From positions 1 to 17,103 of the forward strand of contig JBAZLV010000043.1 in assembly GCA_041650055.1 (NCBI GenBank): 17,103 bases of DNA. The letters are read 5' to 3'. The notes beneath the pieces are model-generated. The model was not told the DNA's origin. It saw only the letters and a program-made list of their open reading frames with translations, and did no database searches. Positions 1 to 6,293 of the stretch are shown in pieces. Position 1 is the first letter of the stretch, and each line of letters begins with the position of its first letter. Source of the stretch: JBAZLV01 sp041650055 (GTDB taxonomy: Bacteria; Nitrospirota; UBA9217). A program made the translations under genes and the position numbers.

Positions 1-1
1 T

Positions 2-385
2 CTTGAAAAAGTAACGGTACAGTATGAAAAAATGCTGGCCATTTTTCGGGAAGGCGTCAAAAGCCTGGGTGAAATTTGGATAGATATTCTTGGACAGGGA
101 GATTACGGACAGCTTCAACAGATTGCCAGTCTTCCGGATAAGGAATTTGTGTTTCCCGCAGCGCTGTGGGCCCGGATTATCTATGATTACGCGATTGCCC
201 ATCATACAAAAAAAATTACCCGGGAACATTTGTTAAAGTCTCTGACACCATTGTATCTCGGAAAAACCGCGTCCTTCGTCAGGGAAGCCGAGCAATTTAC
301 TCATGAGGAATCAGAAGAAGCAATAGAGCGCTTATGCATCCTTTTTGAAGATAATAAGGAACTTTTAATTAATGCCTGGAAATAA
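2..385 (+). CDS. Glucosylglycerate-synthase-like glycosyltransferase, C-terminal fragment
   Basis: The reading frame is open from the left edge, so this is the last 127 residues of a longer protein ending in TAA. The visible part contains a segment reading LWARIIYDYAIAHH, then LTPLYLGKTASFV, and ends LLINAWK. This tail pattern is familiar from the C-terminal region of GT2-like glucosylglycerate/mannosylglycerate synthases, which transfer glucose from an NDP-sugar to glycerate to make a compatible solute. The catalytic GT-A domain with its metal-binding motif lies outside the window, so activity cannot be judged. The stop is 15 bases before the next start and a related glycosyltransferase follows two genes later, which supports a solute-synthesis operon. 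Family assignment is from recalled sequence pattern only; another GT2 glycosyltransferase remains possible. Confidence 0.65.
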   Translation, partial: LEKVTVQYEKMLAIFREGVKSLGEIWIDILGQGDYGQLQQIASLPDKEFVFPAALWARIIYDYAIAHHTKKITREHLLKSLTPLYLGKTASFVREAEQFTHEESEEAIERLCILFEDNKELLINAWK

Positions 386-400
386 AACCGGAGGTGTGTC

Positions 401-1099
401 ATGCAGAATTTCTTTTCATTGATCCTGGAGCCGCTCAGAGAAATTTATCTTCGATTTGCGGCCTTTTCACCGAATCTCCTTGCCATGTTCATTATTATTC
501 TGGCCGGGATCGTCATCGCCCGAATTGCACGTTGGATTATTCTCAAGATTTTCAAGACGGTCAATTTTGACAGTTGGAGCGATCGAATCGGCTTTACCTC
601 GATCATGCGAAAAGGCAATCTCTGGGAGAAACCGTCGATTGCAGTGGCCTCTGTTTTTTTCTGGCTATTGATTATTGTCACGTTTATGGCAGGCTTCAGC
701 GCCTTGAGAATACAAGCGATCGATAATCTTGTATCTCAGTTCATTCTGTATATTCCGCGTGTGTTTTCCGCAATCATTATTATTATTGTCGGAACGCTGG
801 TCACGGGGTTCATCAGCAGGGCATTATTGATCTCGGCTGTTAATAGGGGCTATCCTTTCTCCCGGCTCCTTTCTGAGTCGGTACGGCTTCTTCTTATTGT
901 ATTGTTCCTTGCCATGGCATTAGAACAGCTCCAGGTTGCCCCGGGGATCGTTATTTCAGCATTCTCAATCATCTTTGGCGGAATTGTTCTTGCATTGGCT
1001 ATTTCATTCGGAGTAGGAGGAATTGAGGCCGCGAAAAAAATTATTGAACAAAAGCCGGAACCAAAGGAAGACAAAAAAAAGGATATGGAGCACATGTAA
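401..1099 (+). CDS. MscS-like conserved TM-helix membrane protein
   Basis: A 232-residue integral membrane protein with about five hydrophobic segments near residues 26-48, 79-102, 116-139, 160-177 and 181-206, and a short charged Lys/Glu-rich tail (from about 212). The repeated hydrophobic segments with Gly-rich turns (IIIIIVGTLVTGFISRAL; FGGIVLALAISFGVGGIEAA) fit the conserved TM-helix family related to small-conductance mechanosensitive channels. The cytoplasmic MscS beta-domain is missing, so this is a membrane-only relative. The start ATG follows GGAGG with good spacing. It sits between two glycosyltransferases with 15-bp and 9-bp gaps, so co-expression is likely. A role in releasing or sensing compatible solutes during osmotic change is inferred from this context and not shown by the sequence. 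Confidence 0.75.
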   Translation: MQNFFSLILEPLREIYLRFAAFSPNLLAMFIIILAGIVIARIARWIILKIFKTVNFDSWSDRIGFTSIMRKGNLWEKPSIAVASVFFWLLIIVTFMAGFSALRIQAIDNLVSQFILYIPRVFSAIIIIIVGTLVTGFISRALLISAVNRGYPFSRLLSESVRLLLIVLFLAMALEQLQVAPGIVISAFSIIFGGIVLALAISFGVGGIEAAKKIIEQKPEPKEDKKKDMEHM

Positions 1100-1108
1100 G
1101 GAGACACC

Positions 1109-2317
1109 ATGACTGATTTCTATCAAACCGGGATCATTACCACGCTTCATAAACTGGGAAATCCATCATTGGAACGCCTGGAACAGGAACTTCGCGATTA
1201 TTCCCAGGCACGCCCTATTGCACTGGTTCTCCCTGCTCTGTATTCAGAATTTGAAGGACCCGCGATGCCAAAAATCATCGAAGAACTGGCTAAGGTCTAT
1301 TATCTGCGGGAAATTGTTCTGGTGCTTGATGCTGCCTCTGAAAAAGAGTTTCAAAGAGTGCGAGAGTTGATGTCTGCCCTGTCTGTTGAGCTCAAAGTAA
1401 TTCACAACGATGGAAAGAGAATCAGTGAAATTTATGATACGTTTGCACGGAACAAGCTGGACGTGGGTCAGCGAGGAAAGGGACGTTCTGCCTGGCTTGC
1501 CTACGGGTATATCCTGGCCCATGGACAGTCGGATGTTATCGCGCTTCATGATTGTGATATTGTTTCCTACAACAGAGAGCTTCTTGCACGCCTCTGTTAT
1601 CCGGTTGTCAACCCGAATCTTGATTATGTATTTTGCAAGGGATTTTACAGCAGAGTAACGGACCGGCTGCATGGCCGGGTAACCCGTTTGTTCTTCACGC
1701 CACTTATCCGTTCTCTCGCAATACTGTATGGAAATCATCCGCTTCTTAAGTTCTTTGATAGTTTTCGCTACCCTTTGTCCGGCGAATTCTGCATGATCAC
1801 GGATATGGCACGGGCAAACCGGATTCCCTGGGACTGGGGACTTGAAGTCGGTTCTCTTGCTGAAGTCTATAGAAACTATTCTCCGCGCCGTATTTGTCAG
1901 GTTGATATCGCAACCACGTATGAACATAAACATCAGGACCTTTCGGAAATCGATCCGGAAAAAGGCTTGATGAAGATGACCGTAGACATCTGCAAGTCCG
2001 TGTTCCGGACACTTGCTTCAGAAGGTGTCGTGTTTTCGGATGGATTCTTTAAATCCCTTTCCGTCACCTATGCTCGCCATGCTGAAGATACGATCGCCTT
2101 CTATGAAGCTGATGCAGCCATAAACGGGCTCTTTTTCGATCGACATGAAGAGGCCAAGGCCGTAGATGCTTTTACCAAGGCAATCGCTATTGCTGCGCAC
2201 GTCTATCAGGAAAACCCGCTCGGAACGCCGCTCATCCCGAACTGGAGCAGAGTATCGTCGGCAATTCCCGGTATTCTCGACATGGTTAAAAAGGCGGTCG
2301 ACGAAGATAATAAATAG
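1109..2317 (+). CDS. GT81-type glycosyltransferase, glucosyl-3-phosphoglycerate synthase-like
   Basis: A 402-residue protein of GT-A fold type. The N-terminal part has ALVLPALYSEFEG (38-50) followed by REIVLVLDAA, as in the nucleotide-sugar half of GpgS/MpgS enzymes. GKGRSAWLAYG (123-133) precedes a DCDI motif at 148-151, which fits the metal/nucleotide-sugar-binding DXD position. These enzymes transfer glucose or mannose to 3-phosphoglycerate on the way to glucosylglycerate or mannosylglycerate; the sugar cannot be told from sequence by eye. No HAD-type phosphatase follows, so the matching phosphatase must lie elsewhere, perhaps upstream of the window, or the upstream synthase makes the solute directly. 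The start follows AAGGAG with suitable spacing. Length is normal for the family. Confidence 0.78.
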   Translation: MTDFYQTGIITTLHKLGNPSLERLEQELRDYSQARPIALVLPALYSEFEGPAMPKIIEELAKVYYLREIVLVLDAASEKEFQRVRELMSALSVELKVIHNDGKRISEIYDTFARNKLDVGQRGKGRSAWLAYGYILAHGQSDVIALHDCDIVSYNRELLARLCYPVVNPNLDYVFCKGFYSRVTDRLHGRVTRLFFTPLIRSLAILYGNHPLLKFFDSFRYPLSGEFCMITDMARANRIPWDWGLEVGSLAEVYRNYSPRRICQVDIATTYEHKHQDLSEIDPEKGLMKMTVDICKSVFRTLASEGVVFSDGFFKSLSVTYARHAEDTIAFYEADAAINGLFFDRHEEAKAVDAFTKAIAIAAHVYQENPLGTPLIPNWSRVSSAIPGILDMVKKAVDEDNK

Positions 2318-2368
2318 CACCTCCATCCCTCCTTCACTCTTCAAACTGCGTAGTCTAGGATAAGGCCA

Positions 2369-2397
2369 TTGACAAAGAAAAACGAATAGTCTATATT
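2369..2397 (+). promoter_or_regulatory. Sigma-70 promoter for the DUF134 gene
   Basis: A perfect -35 TTGACA (2369-2374), a 17-bp spacer and a -10 TATATT (2392-2397) match housekeeping promoter consensus in 11 of 12 positions. The predicted start is near 2404, inside the palindrome described next, about 27 bases before the ATG at 2431. It would drive the DUF134 gene and the NifX-like gene behind it. Confidence 0.8.
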
Positions 2398-2417
2398 GTG
2401 TGCATATGCACACAATA
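2394..2417. promoter_or_regulatory. Perfect 24-bp palindromic operator overlapping -10 and start site
   Basis: The left arm TATTGTGTGCAT (2394-2405) is followed directly by its exact reverse complement ATGCACACAATA (2406-2417), with no mismatch and no spacer. It covers the -10 box and the predicted transcription start, which is a classic repressor position. The next gene encodes a DUF134 HTH protein, so autoregulation is the simplest guess. No other copy was seen in the window. The binding protein is not known from sequence. Confidence 0.75.
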
Positions 2418-2430
2418 AGCGGAGATTGTC

Positions 2431-2733
2431 ATGTCCCCCCGATGTAAAAAACCACGGTTTTGCGAATGCCGCTTCAAGGGAAAAGCGTTTAAGCTCACGG
2501 GAATTCCGATGACCGAGGTGGAACGAATTATTCTTTCCCGGGATGAGCTTGAGGCGTTAAAATTGTGCGATCTCGATGATTTAACGCAGGAAGAAGCAGG
2601 AGTCAGGATGGGAATATCCCGAGGGACTGTTCAGCGGATACTTGCCGATGCGCGAAAAAAAGTTGCCCGGGCGCTTACGCAAGGGCAGGCAATTGTTTTT
2701 CAATCAGATAACGAAAAGGAGAAAGAATTATGA
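2431..2733 (+). CDS. DUF134 family HTH DNA-binding protein
   Basis: A 100-residue protein. The N-terminus is Cys-rich (Cys5, Cys11, Cys13 in MSPRCKKPRFCEC). The middle carries the DUF134 pattern with LSRDELEALKLCDLDDLTQEE, followed by a sigma-like helix-turn-helix (QEEAGVRMGISRGTVQRIL, about 51-69). The family is small, found mostly in anaerobes, and commonly sits beside NifX-like dinitrogenase-cofactor-family genes, as here. The stop overlaps the next start by four bases (ATGA), so the two are translationally coupled. The N-terminal cysteines could bind a metal or Fe-S cluster and make it a metal-responsive regulator; that is inference. The palindrome over its promoter suggests autoregulation. 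Confidence 0.88.
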   Translation: MSPRCKKPRFCECRFKGKAFKLTGIPMTEVERIILSRDELEALKLCDLDDLTQEEAGVRMGISRGTVQRILADARKKVARALTQGQAIVFQSDNEKEKEL

Positions 2734-3110
2734 AGATTTGTTTTCCCGTAGAAAAAGATGAAGGAATAAACAGTACCGTTTACAATCACTTTGGTTCAGC
2801 GCCGGCATTTATCATTGTCGATAGCGATACAAACAGCATGGTAACCATAAACAACTGCGATCAGCACCATGCGCATGGGGCATGCAATCCCATGAAGGCG
2901 CTCGATAATCAGAAAATCGATGCGCTCGTTGTAGGCGGCATCGGCACGGGCGCGCTCGTTGGCTTAAACCGAACGGGGATCAGGGTGTATCGTTCACAGG
3001 CAGCTACGATCCAGGAGAATAGTGCGATGTTCAAGAACGGCACGCTCACGGAATTAACGCCGGACCAGTGCTGTGGCGGTCATGGCAGCGGCGGCGGATG
3101 CGCGCATTGA
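2730..3110 (+). CDS. NifX/NifB-family (dinitrogenase Fe-Mo cofactor-type) protein with Cys/His-rich tail
   Basis: A 126-residue single-domain protein of the ribonuclease-H-like NifX/NifB-C/ORP fold. It opens MKICFPVEKDEGINSTVYNHFGSAPAF-like (shared NHFG and SAPAF elements), has HHAHGACNPMKAL around residues 46-58 and VVGGIGTGAL near 71-80. The C-terminal 13 residues are CCGGHGSGGGCAH, a Cys/His/Gly tail likely to bind metal. Family members bind metal-sulfide clusters or their precursors. It overlaps the DUF134 gene by 4 bp and precedes the sigma-54 activator. There are no nitrogenase structural genes here, so this is not evidence of nitrogen fixation. The exact cofactor is unknown. Confidence 0.88.
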   Translation: MKICFPVEKDEGINSTVYNHFGSAPAFIIVDSDTNSMVTINNCDQHHAHGACNPMKALDNQKIDALVVGGIGTGALVGLNRTGIRVYRSQAATIQENSAMFKNGTLTELTPDQCCGGHGSGGGCAH

Positions 3111-3172
3111 GATATCCAAGGCAAGACTGTTTTTGAGTGGGTCTGATCGTTGCTCTGCCAGGAGGATCAATT

Positions 3173-4579
3173 GTGCGTAGTGTAAAACAAAACAAGCTCG
3201 ACATGAGCTCACGCATAAAAAAATCGTTAGAATGCGAAAATACGCATCAGTCCGTAGCAACTAGAATTATTCTTGACAGCATTGCAGACGGTGTTTTTAC
3301 GGTGGATGAAAAATGGAATATAACCTCTTTTAACCGGGCTGCTGAACACATAACCGGGATACCTTCCTCCCAGGCTATTGGCCAGAAATGCTTTGACATC
3401 CTGCATGCCGATATTTGTCAATCCGCATGCGTTCTCCGCAAGACCTTAACCACCGGAAAAGAGATCATTGAACAGGCAGTCAACATTCTGAACAGGGAAG
3501 GGAAAATAATTCCTGTATCCATCAGCACGGCTGTTCTGAAAAATGAAAAAGGACGCATGATAGGGGGCGTGGAAACATTTCGCGATCTTTCCGCGCTCGA
3601 AACGCTGAAAAAGGAGATCTCCCGCTCGTATTCGTTTGAAGACATTATCGGCAAACATCATGAAATCCGGTCGATATTCGGCATACTCCCGGATATTGCC
3701 GAAAGCGACAGCACGGTACTGATCCAGGGAGAGAGCGGAACAGGAAAAGAACTGTTTGCACGGGCGATTCATACCCTGAGTAGAAGAAAAACCGGACCGT
3801 TTGTCGCAGTCAATTGCGGAGCGCTCCCTGAGCAACTCCTGGAATCCGAGCTGTTTGGATATAAACGCGGGGCTTTTACCGATGCGAAACGTGACAAGCC
3901 GGGACGGTTTGCTCTTGCCCATAGGGGGACTCTTTTTTTGGATGAGGTCGGTGACCTTCCTTTTTCTCTCCAGGCAAAGCTCCTACGGGTTTTGCAGGAA
4001 AAGGAATATGAGCCACTGGGCGCAACCGCTTCCGTGAAAACGGATGTGCGAATTATAGCCGCTACTAATCATAATCTATCTCAGATGGTCGATCAGAAAA
4101 CGTTTCGCGCTGATCTGTTCTATCGACTCAACATAATAAAGCTTGCACTTCCTCCTTTACGAAACCGGAAGGAGGATATTCCTCTTCTTGTCGATCACCT
4201 TATTCACAAACTCAGTGCCAGTAAGGGCAGAAAGATTACCCGTGTTTCAGATGATGTGATCCGTTTTTTTATGACCCATGATTTCCCCGGGAATATTCGT
4301 GAACTTGAGAACCTTTTGGAGCACGCTTGCGTTATGTGCCGGGGAAATGAGATTATGGCTGAACATCTTCCCAAAGAATTTTTGGATAGCGTTACCTGCA
4401 TCGACCAGCACCCCTCTTGCTCGATACGAGGCCGTTTCGAGGAGTCTGAAGCTCAAGTCATTCAAGAGGCACTACAACGGAACTGCGGCCATCGGGGCAT
4501 AACTGCTCGAGAGCTCGGGATTAATCCGAGTACGCTCTGGAGAAAGATCAGAAAGTATAAGATACATATTGAAAAATAA
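3173..4579 (+). CDS. Sigma-54-dependent activator with PAS sensor domain (Fis-type HTH)
   Basis: A 468-residue enhancer-binding protein from GTG 3173, chosen because AGGAGGA (3160-3166) lies 6 bases before it; an in-frame GTG at 3137 has no ribosome-binding site. A PAS domain spans about 30-140 and holds Cys73, Cys82 and Cys86. The AAA+ domain spans about 157-385 with Walker A GESGTGKE (186-193), the sigma-54 contact loop GAFTDA (233-238, normally GAFTGA), Walker B TLFLDE (253-258) and FRADLFYRLN (311-320). A Fis-type HTH ends the protein (about 428-462). It lacks a receiver domain, so the signal probably acts through PAS. Predicted binding sites and a -24/-12 promoter lie just downstream, so it likely activates the 4836 operon. 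It resembles the regulator of Desulfovibrio orange-protein operons in architecture and context. Confidence 0.92.
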   Translation: MRSVKQNKLDMSSRIKKSLECENTHQSVATRIILDSIADGVFTVDEKWNITSFNRAAEHITGIPSSQAIGQKCFDILHADICQSACVLRKTLTTGKEIIEQAVNILNREGKIIPVSISTAVLKNEKGRMIGGVETFRDLSALETLKKEISRSYSFEDIIGKHHEIRSIFGILPDIAESDSTVLIQGESGTGKELFARAIHTLSRRKTGPFVAVNCGALPEQLLESELFGYKRGAFTDAKRDKPGRFALAHRGTLFLDEVGDLPFSLQAKLLRVLQEKEYEPLGATASVKTDVRIIAATNHNLSQMVDQKTFRADLFYRLNIIKLALPPLRNRKEDIPLLVDHLIHKLSASKGRKITRVSDDVIRFFMTHDFPGNIRELENLLEHACVMCRGNEIMAEHLPKEFLDSVTCIDQHPSCSIRGRFEESEAQVIQEALQRNCGHRGITARELGINPSTLWRKIRKYKIHIEK

Positions 4580-4582
4580 CCG

Positions 4583-4628
4583 TGCACTATTGCATTGTTC
4601 ATCTGCATGATAGTGCATTCATGCAATA
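4583..4628. promoter_or_regulatory. Putative enhancer (UAS) array for the sigma-54 activator
   Basis: Immediately after the activator gene are five TGCA units (starting 4583, 4591, 4604, 4614, 4622). Two matched sites have the form TGCA-N4-TGCA: TGCACTATTGCA (4583-4594) and TGCATTCATGCA (4614-4625). Their centres are 31 bp apart, about three helical turns. They lie roughly 105-150 bp upstream of the predicted start of the -24/-12 promoter, a typical enhancer position. That this protein binds here is inferred from context. Confidence 0.6.
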
Positions 4629-4704
4629 TGGTAATTACGATTTGATTAGTAATCCTTTCAAATAACTCATTGTTTTTCAAGAGCTTTTACTCGCGGCTAT
4701 CCAG

Positions 4705-4720
4705 CGGCATCTTTTTTGCT
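4705..4720 (+). promoter_or_regulatory. Sigma-54 (-24/-12) promoter
   Basis: CGGCAT-N5-TTGCT has GG at 4706-4707 and GC at 4718-4719 with exactly ten bases between, matching the TGGCAY-N5-TTGCW consensus except for the first T. Transcription would start near 4731, about 105 bases before the ATG at 4836. The upstream gene encodes a sigma-54 activator and the TGCA array sits at enhancer distance, which strongly supports the call. Confidence 0.75.
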
Positions 4721-4835
4721 TAATATCAGCACAGTTTAATATCCCTATAAAAAATTGCACACCACGAAACAGATGGAGTGTGTGTGGAAAACGGTTGCAG
4801 GAACAAATATACGTGGGGATGTGGTTGAGGTTTCG

Positions 4836-5201
4836 ATGAGGATCGCCATTCCGATTTTTGGAAAAAGAATTTCTCCCCGTTTTGATTTTGCTCCTAATTT
4901 CGGACTATTTGATATTGAGGGAAAAAGAATCGCGGAAACCAGGACTGTTCCCTGCGACGGGTGGGGAGTCACAGAGAGAATTTCCACATTAAAGTCATTG
5001 AAGGTGGATATTCTAATTTGCGGGGGGGTTCCGAATTACCTCCTGTGCATTCTGATGAGCAGTGGGATGCAGATCATCCCCTGGGTAACGGGCAATGCGG
5101 AAGAGGCACTATCTCTTTTTCTTCAGAACCGGTTGCAACAGGGGATGGCCGTTTGTTCGGGACGAAGGGAAAAACGACGTTGTAGAGGTCAGAACAGGTG
5201 A
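4836..5201 (+). CDS. NifX-family metal-cluster-binding protein, first gene of sigma-54 operon
   Basis: The start ATG 4836 was chosen because the protein then opens MRIAIPIFGKRISPRFDFA, the family-typical beginning, with TGAGG a few bases upstream. The longer frame from TTG 4755 has no family-like sequence. The product is 121 residues with the RFDFAPNFGLFDIEGKRI strand pair, a VDILICGGV segment and a C-terminal extension rich in Arg/Lys (RREKRRCRGQNR). Compared with the other three NifX-like proteins here it lacks the His-rich loop and has its own Cys residues (40, 63, 71, 107, 116). It lies 105 bases behind the predicted sigma-54 start site. Cofactor unknown. Confidence 0.8.
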   Translation: MRIAIPIFGKRISPRFDFAPNFGLFDIEGKRIAETRTVPCDGWGVTERISTLKSLKVDILICGGVPNYLLCILMSSGMQIIPWVTGNAEEALSLFLQNRLQQGMAVCSGRREKRRCRGQNR

Positions 5202-5261
5202 GCATGGTAAGCGTTACTCTGACAAATAATTTTTTTTGTAATGCAAGAAGGAGGTAATAGT

Positions 5262-5465
5262 ATGCCAAGAGGAAAAGGATTAGGAGCCGGGCAAGGAAGA
5301 GGGAGCGGTGGTGGAGGTCGCGGTCAGATGGGCGGCCGCTCCGCTGCCGGTCCCGGGGGAGAATGCGTATGTCCGAAGTGTGGTCATAAGGAGCCTCATG
5401 AACGAGGCATGCCCTGCACTCAGAAAAAGTGCCCTCAGTGCGGGATAACCTTAACAAGGCGCTAA
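5262..5465 (+). CDS. Small Gly-rich zinc-ribbon (rubredoxin-like) protein
   Basis: A 67-residue protein. ATG 5262 was chosen because AAGGAGG sits 7 bases upstream; a longer in-frame ATG at 5241 would precede this site. Residues 1-33 are a flexible Gly/Arg/Ala-rich segment beginning MPRGKGLG. Residues 35-60 form a compact metal-binding module with CVCPKC (35-40) and CTQKKCPQC (52-60), two knuckles expected to hold one Zn or Fe. The next gene product also begins MPRG and is Gly-rich, so the N-termini may be a shared interaction tag. Found next to NifX/MinD genes, such proteins could be metal donors or assembly partners; no biochemical role is known to me. Confidence 0.82.
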   Translation: MPRGKGLGAGQGRGSGGGGRGQMGGRSAAGPGGECVCPKCGHKEPHERGMPCTQKKCPQCGITLTRR

Positions 5466-5488
5466 TCAGTACAAGGGAGGATACTACT

Positions 5489-5845
5489 ATGCCACGAGGT
5501 GATGGAACCGGACCCAGGGGAATGGGTCCCATGAGTGGTCGCGCAGCCGGATTCTGCGCAGGCTTTGGAATGCCGGGATATGCAAATTCCGGTTTGGGAA
5601 GAGGTTTTGGAATGGGATTTGGACAAGGATTGGGCGGACGAATCGGCAGAGGACGACGAAACATGTTTTATGCTACCGGTCAACCGAGGTGGATGCGCTT
5701 TAGCGGTTATGCTTCAGCGTATCAAAACGCTGACGCTGAAATGCAAAAACAAACGCTTAAAACCCAGGCCGAGGTTTTGCAGTCGGAGCTGGACATCATC
5801 AAGAAGCGGCTTTCTGAAATTGATGCAGAAGCTGACGTGAAGTGA
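5489..5845 (+). CDS. DUF5320 family protein
   Basis: A 118-residue protein opening MPRGDGTGPRGMGPMSGRAAGFC, the signature of DUF5320. ATG 5489 follows AAGGGAGG with 8-base spacing. Residues 1-55 are Gly-rich with one Cys (23). Residues 80-114 form a likely coiled coil (NADAEMQKQTLKTQ, then LQSELDIIKKRLSEID). DUF5320 proteins usually lie next to NifX-like and MinD-ferredoxin genes in anaerobes, which agrees with this place. The gap to the upstream gene is 23 bases. It may be a scaffold that links partners through the coiled coil; this is inference. Confidence 0.87.
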   Translation: MPRGDGTGPRGMGPMSGRAAGFCAGFGMPGYANSGLGRGFGMGFGQGLGGRIGRGRRNMFYATGQPRWMRFSGYASAYQNADAEMQKQTLKTQAEVLQSELDIIKKRLSEIDAEADVK

Positions 5846-5880
5846 GCGTCATTTTCCGGTAGATCAAAGCGAATTCGACC

Positions 5881-5912
5881 ATGGCCCGCTGGTACTCTAT
5901 CCAGTGGGCCAT
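5881..5912 (+). repeat. Intercistronic hairpin before the orange-protein-like gene
   Basis: ATGGCCCGCTGG (5881-5892), an 8-base loop, then CCAGTGGGCCAT (5901-5912). The arms pair over 12 bp with one G-U, giving a strong RNA stem. It is not followed by a T run, so it is not a normal terminator. It ends six bases before the AAAGGAG of the next gene. It may protect mRNA ends or adjust expression of the downstream genes; a DNA operator is also possible. Confidence 0.7.
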
Positions 5913-5930
5913 ATTGGGAAAGGAGCAAAA

Positions 5931-6293
5931 GTGAAAATAGCGTTTAGCACCTCGGGGAACGATCTGACGTCTCCGCTTGACAGCCGGTTTGGCCGGGCCC
6001 CGAAGTTTCTCGTTTACGATTCGGACAATGAGAGCTTTGAGGTGGTTGATAACCAACAGAATATGAATGCTGCTCAGGGGGCTGGGATTCAATCCGCAGA
6101 AAACGTAGCCAGGATGGGGGTCAATGCTCTCATAACCGGGCATTGTGGCCCTAAAGCATTTCGGGTGCTTCAGGCAGCGGGCATCAAGATATTTACGACT
6201 GATGCACCGACCGTTGGAGAAGCGCTTGAACGATTCCGTGCAGGAAAGCTGACCGAGGCTAAAGCTCATGATGTAGAAGGACATTGGGCATGA
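5931..6293 (+). CDS. Orange-protein-like NifX-family protein
   Basis: A 120-residue protein from GTG 5931, chosen because AAAGGAG lies 5 bases upstream and the family-typical start VKIAFSTSGNDL follows. It has DSRFGRAPKFLVYD (18-31), AAQGAGIQSAENVA (48-61) and LITGHCGPKAFRVLQAAGI (68-86), the pattern of the ORP/MTH1175-type branch. Desulfovibrio orange protein of this branch holds an unusual Mo-Cu sulfide cluster bound non-covalently. The following MinD gene overlaps it (ATGA), so the two are probably made together, as in orange-protein operons. Whether this protein binds Mo-Cu or another cluster cannot be seen. A short C-terminal tail ends VEGHWA. Confidence 0.88.
   Translation: MKIAFSTSGNDLTSPLDSRFGRAPKFLVYDSDNESFEVVDNQQNMNAAQGAGIQSAENVARMGVNALITGHCGPKAFRVLQAAGIKIFTTDAPTVGEALERFRAGKLTEAKAHDVEGHWA

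Noticed and set aside
1244..1933. Antisense open frame of 229 codons inside the GT81 gene
   Set aside because: It is a shadow of a well-supported glycosyltransferase gene and has no recognisable domain.
4755..4835. TTG-started N-terminal extension of the first operon NifX-like protein
   Set aside because: The family start MRIAIP lies at 4836 with a ribosome site, and the extension has no family similarity.
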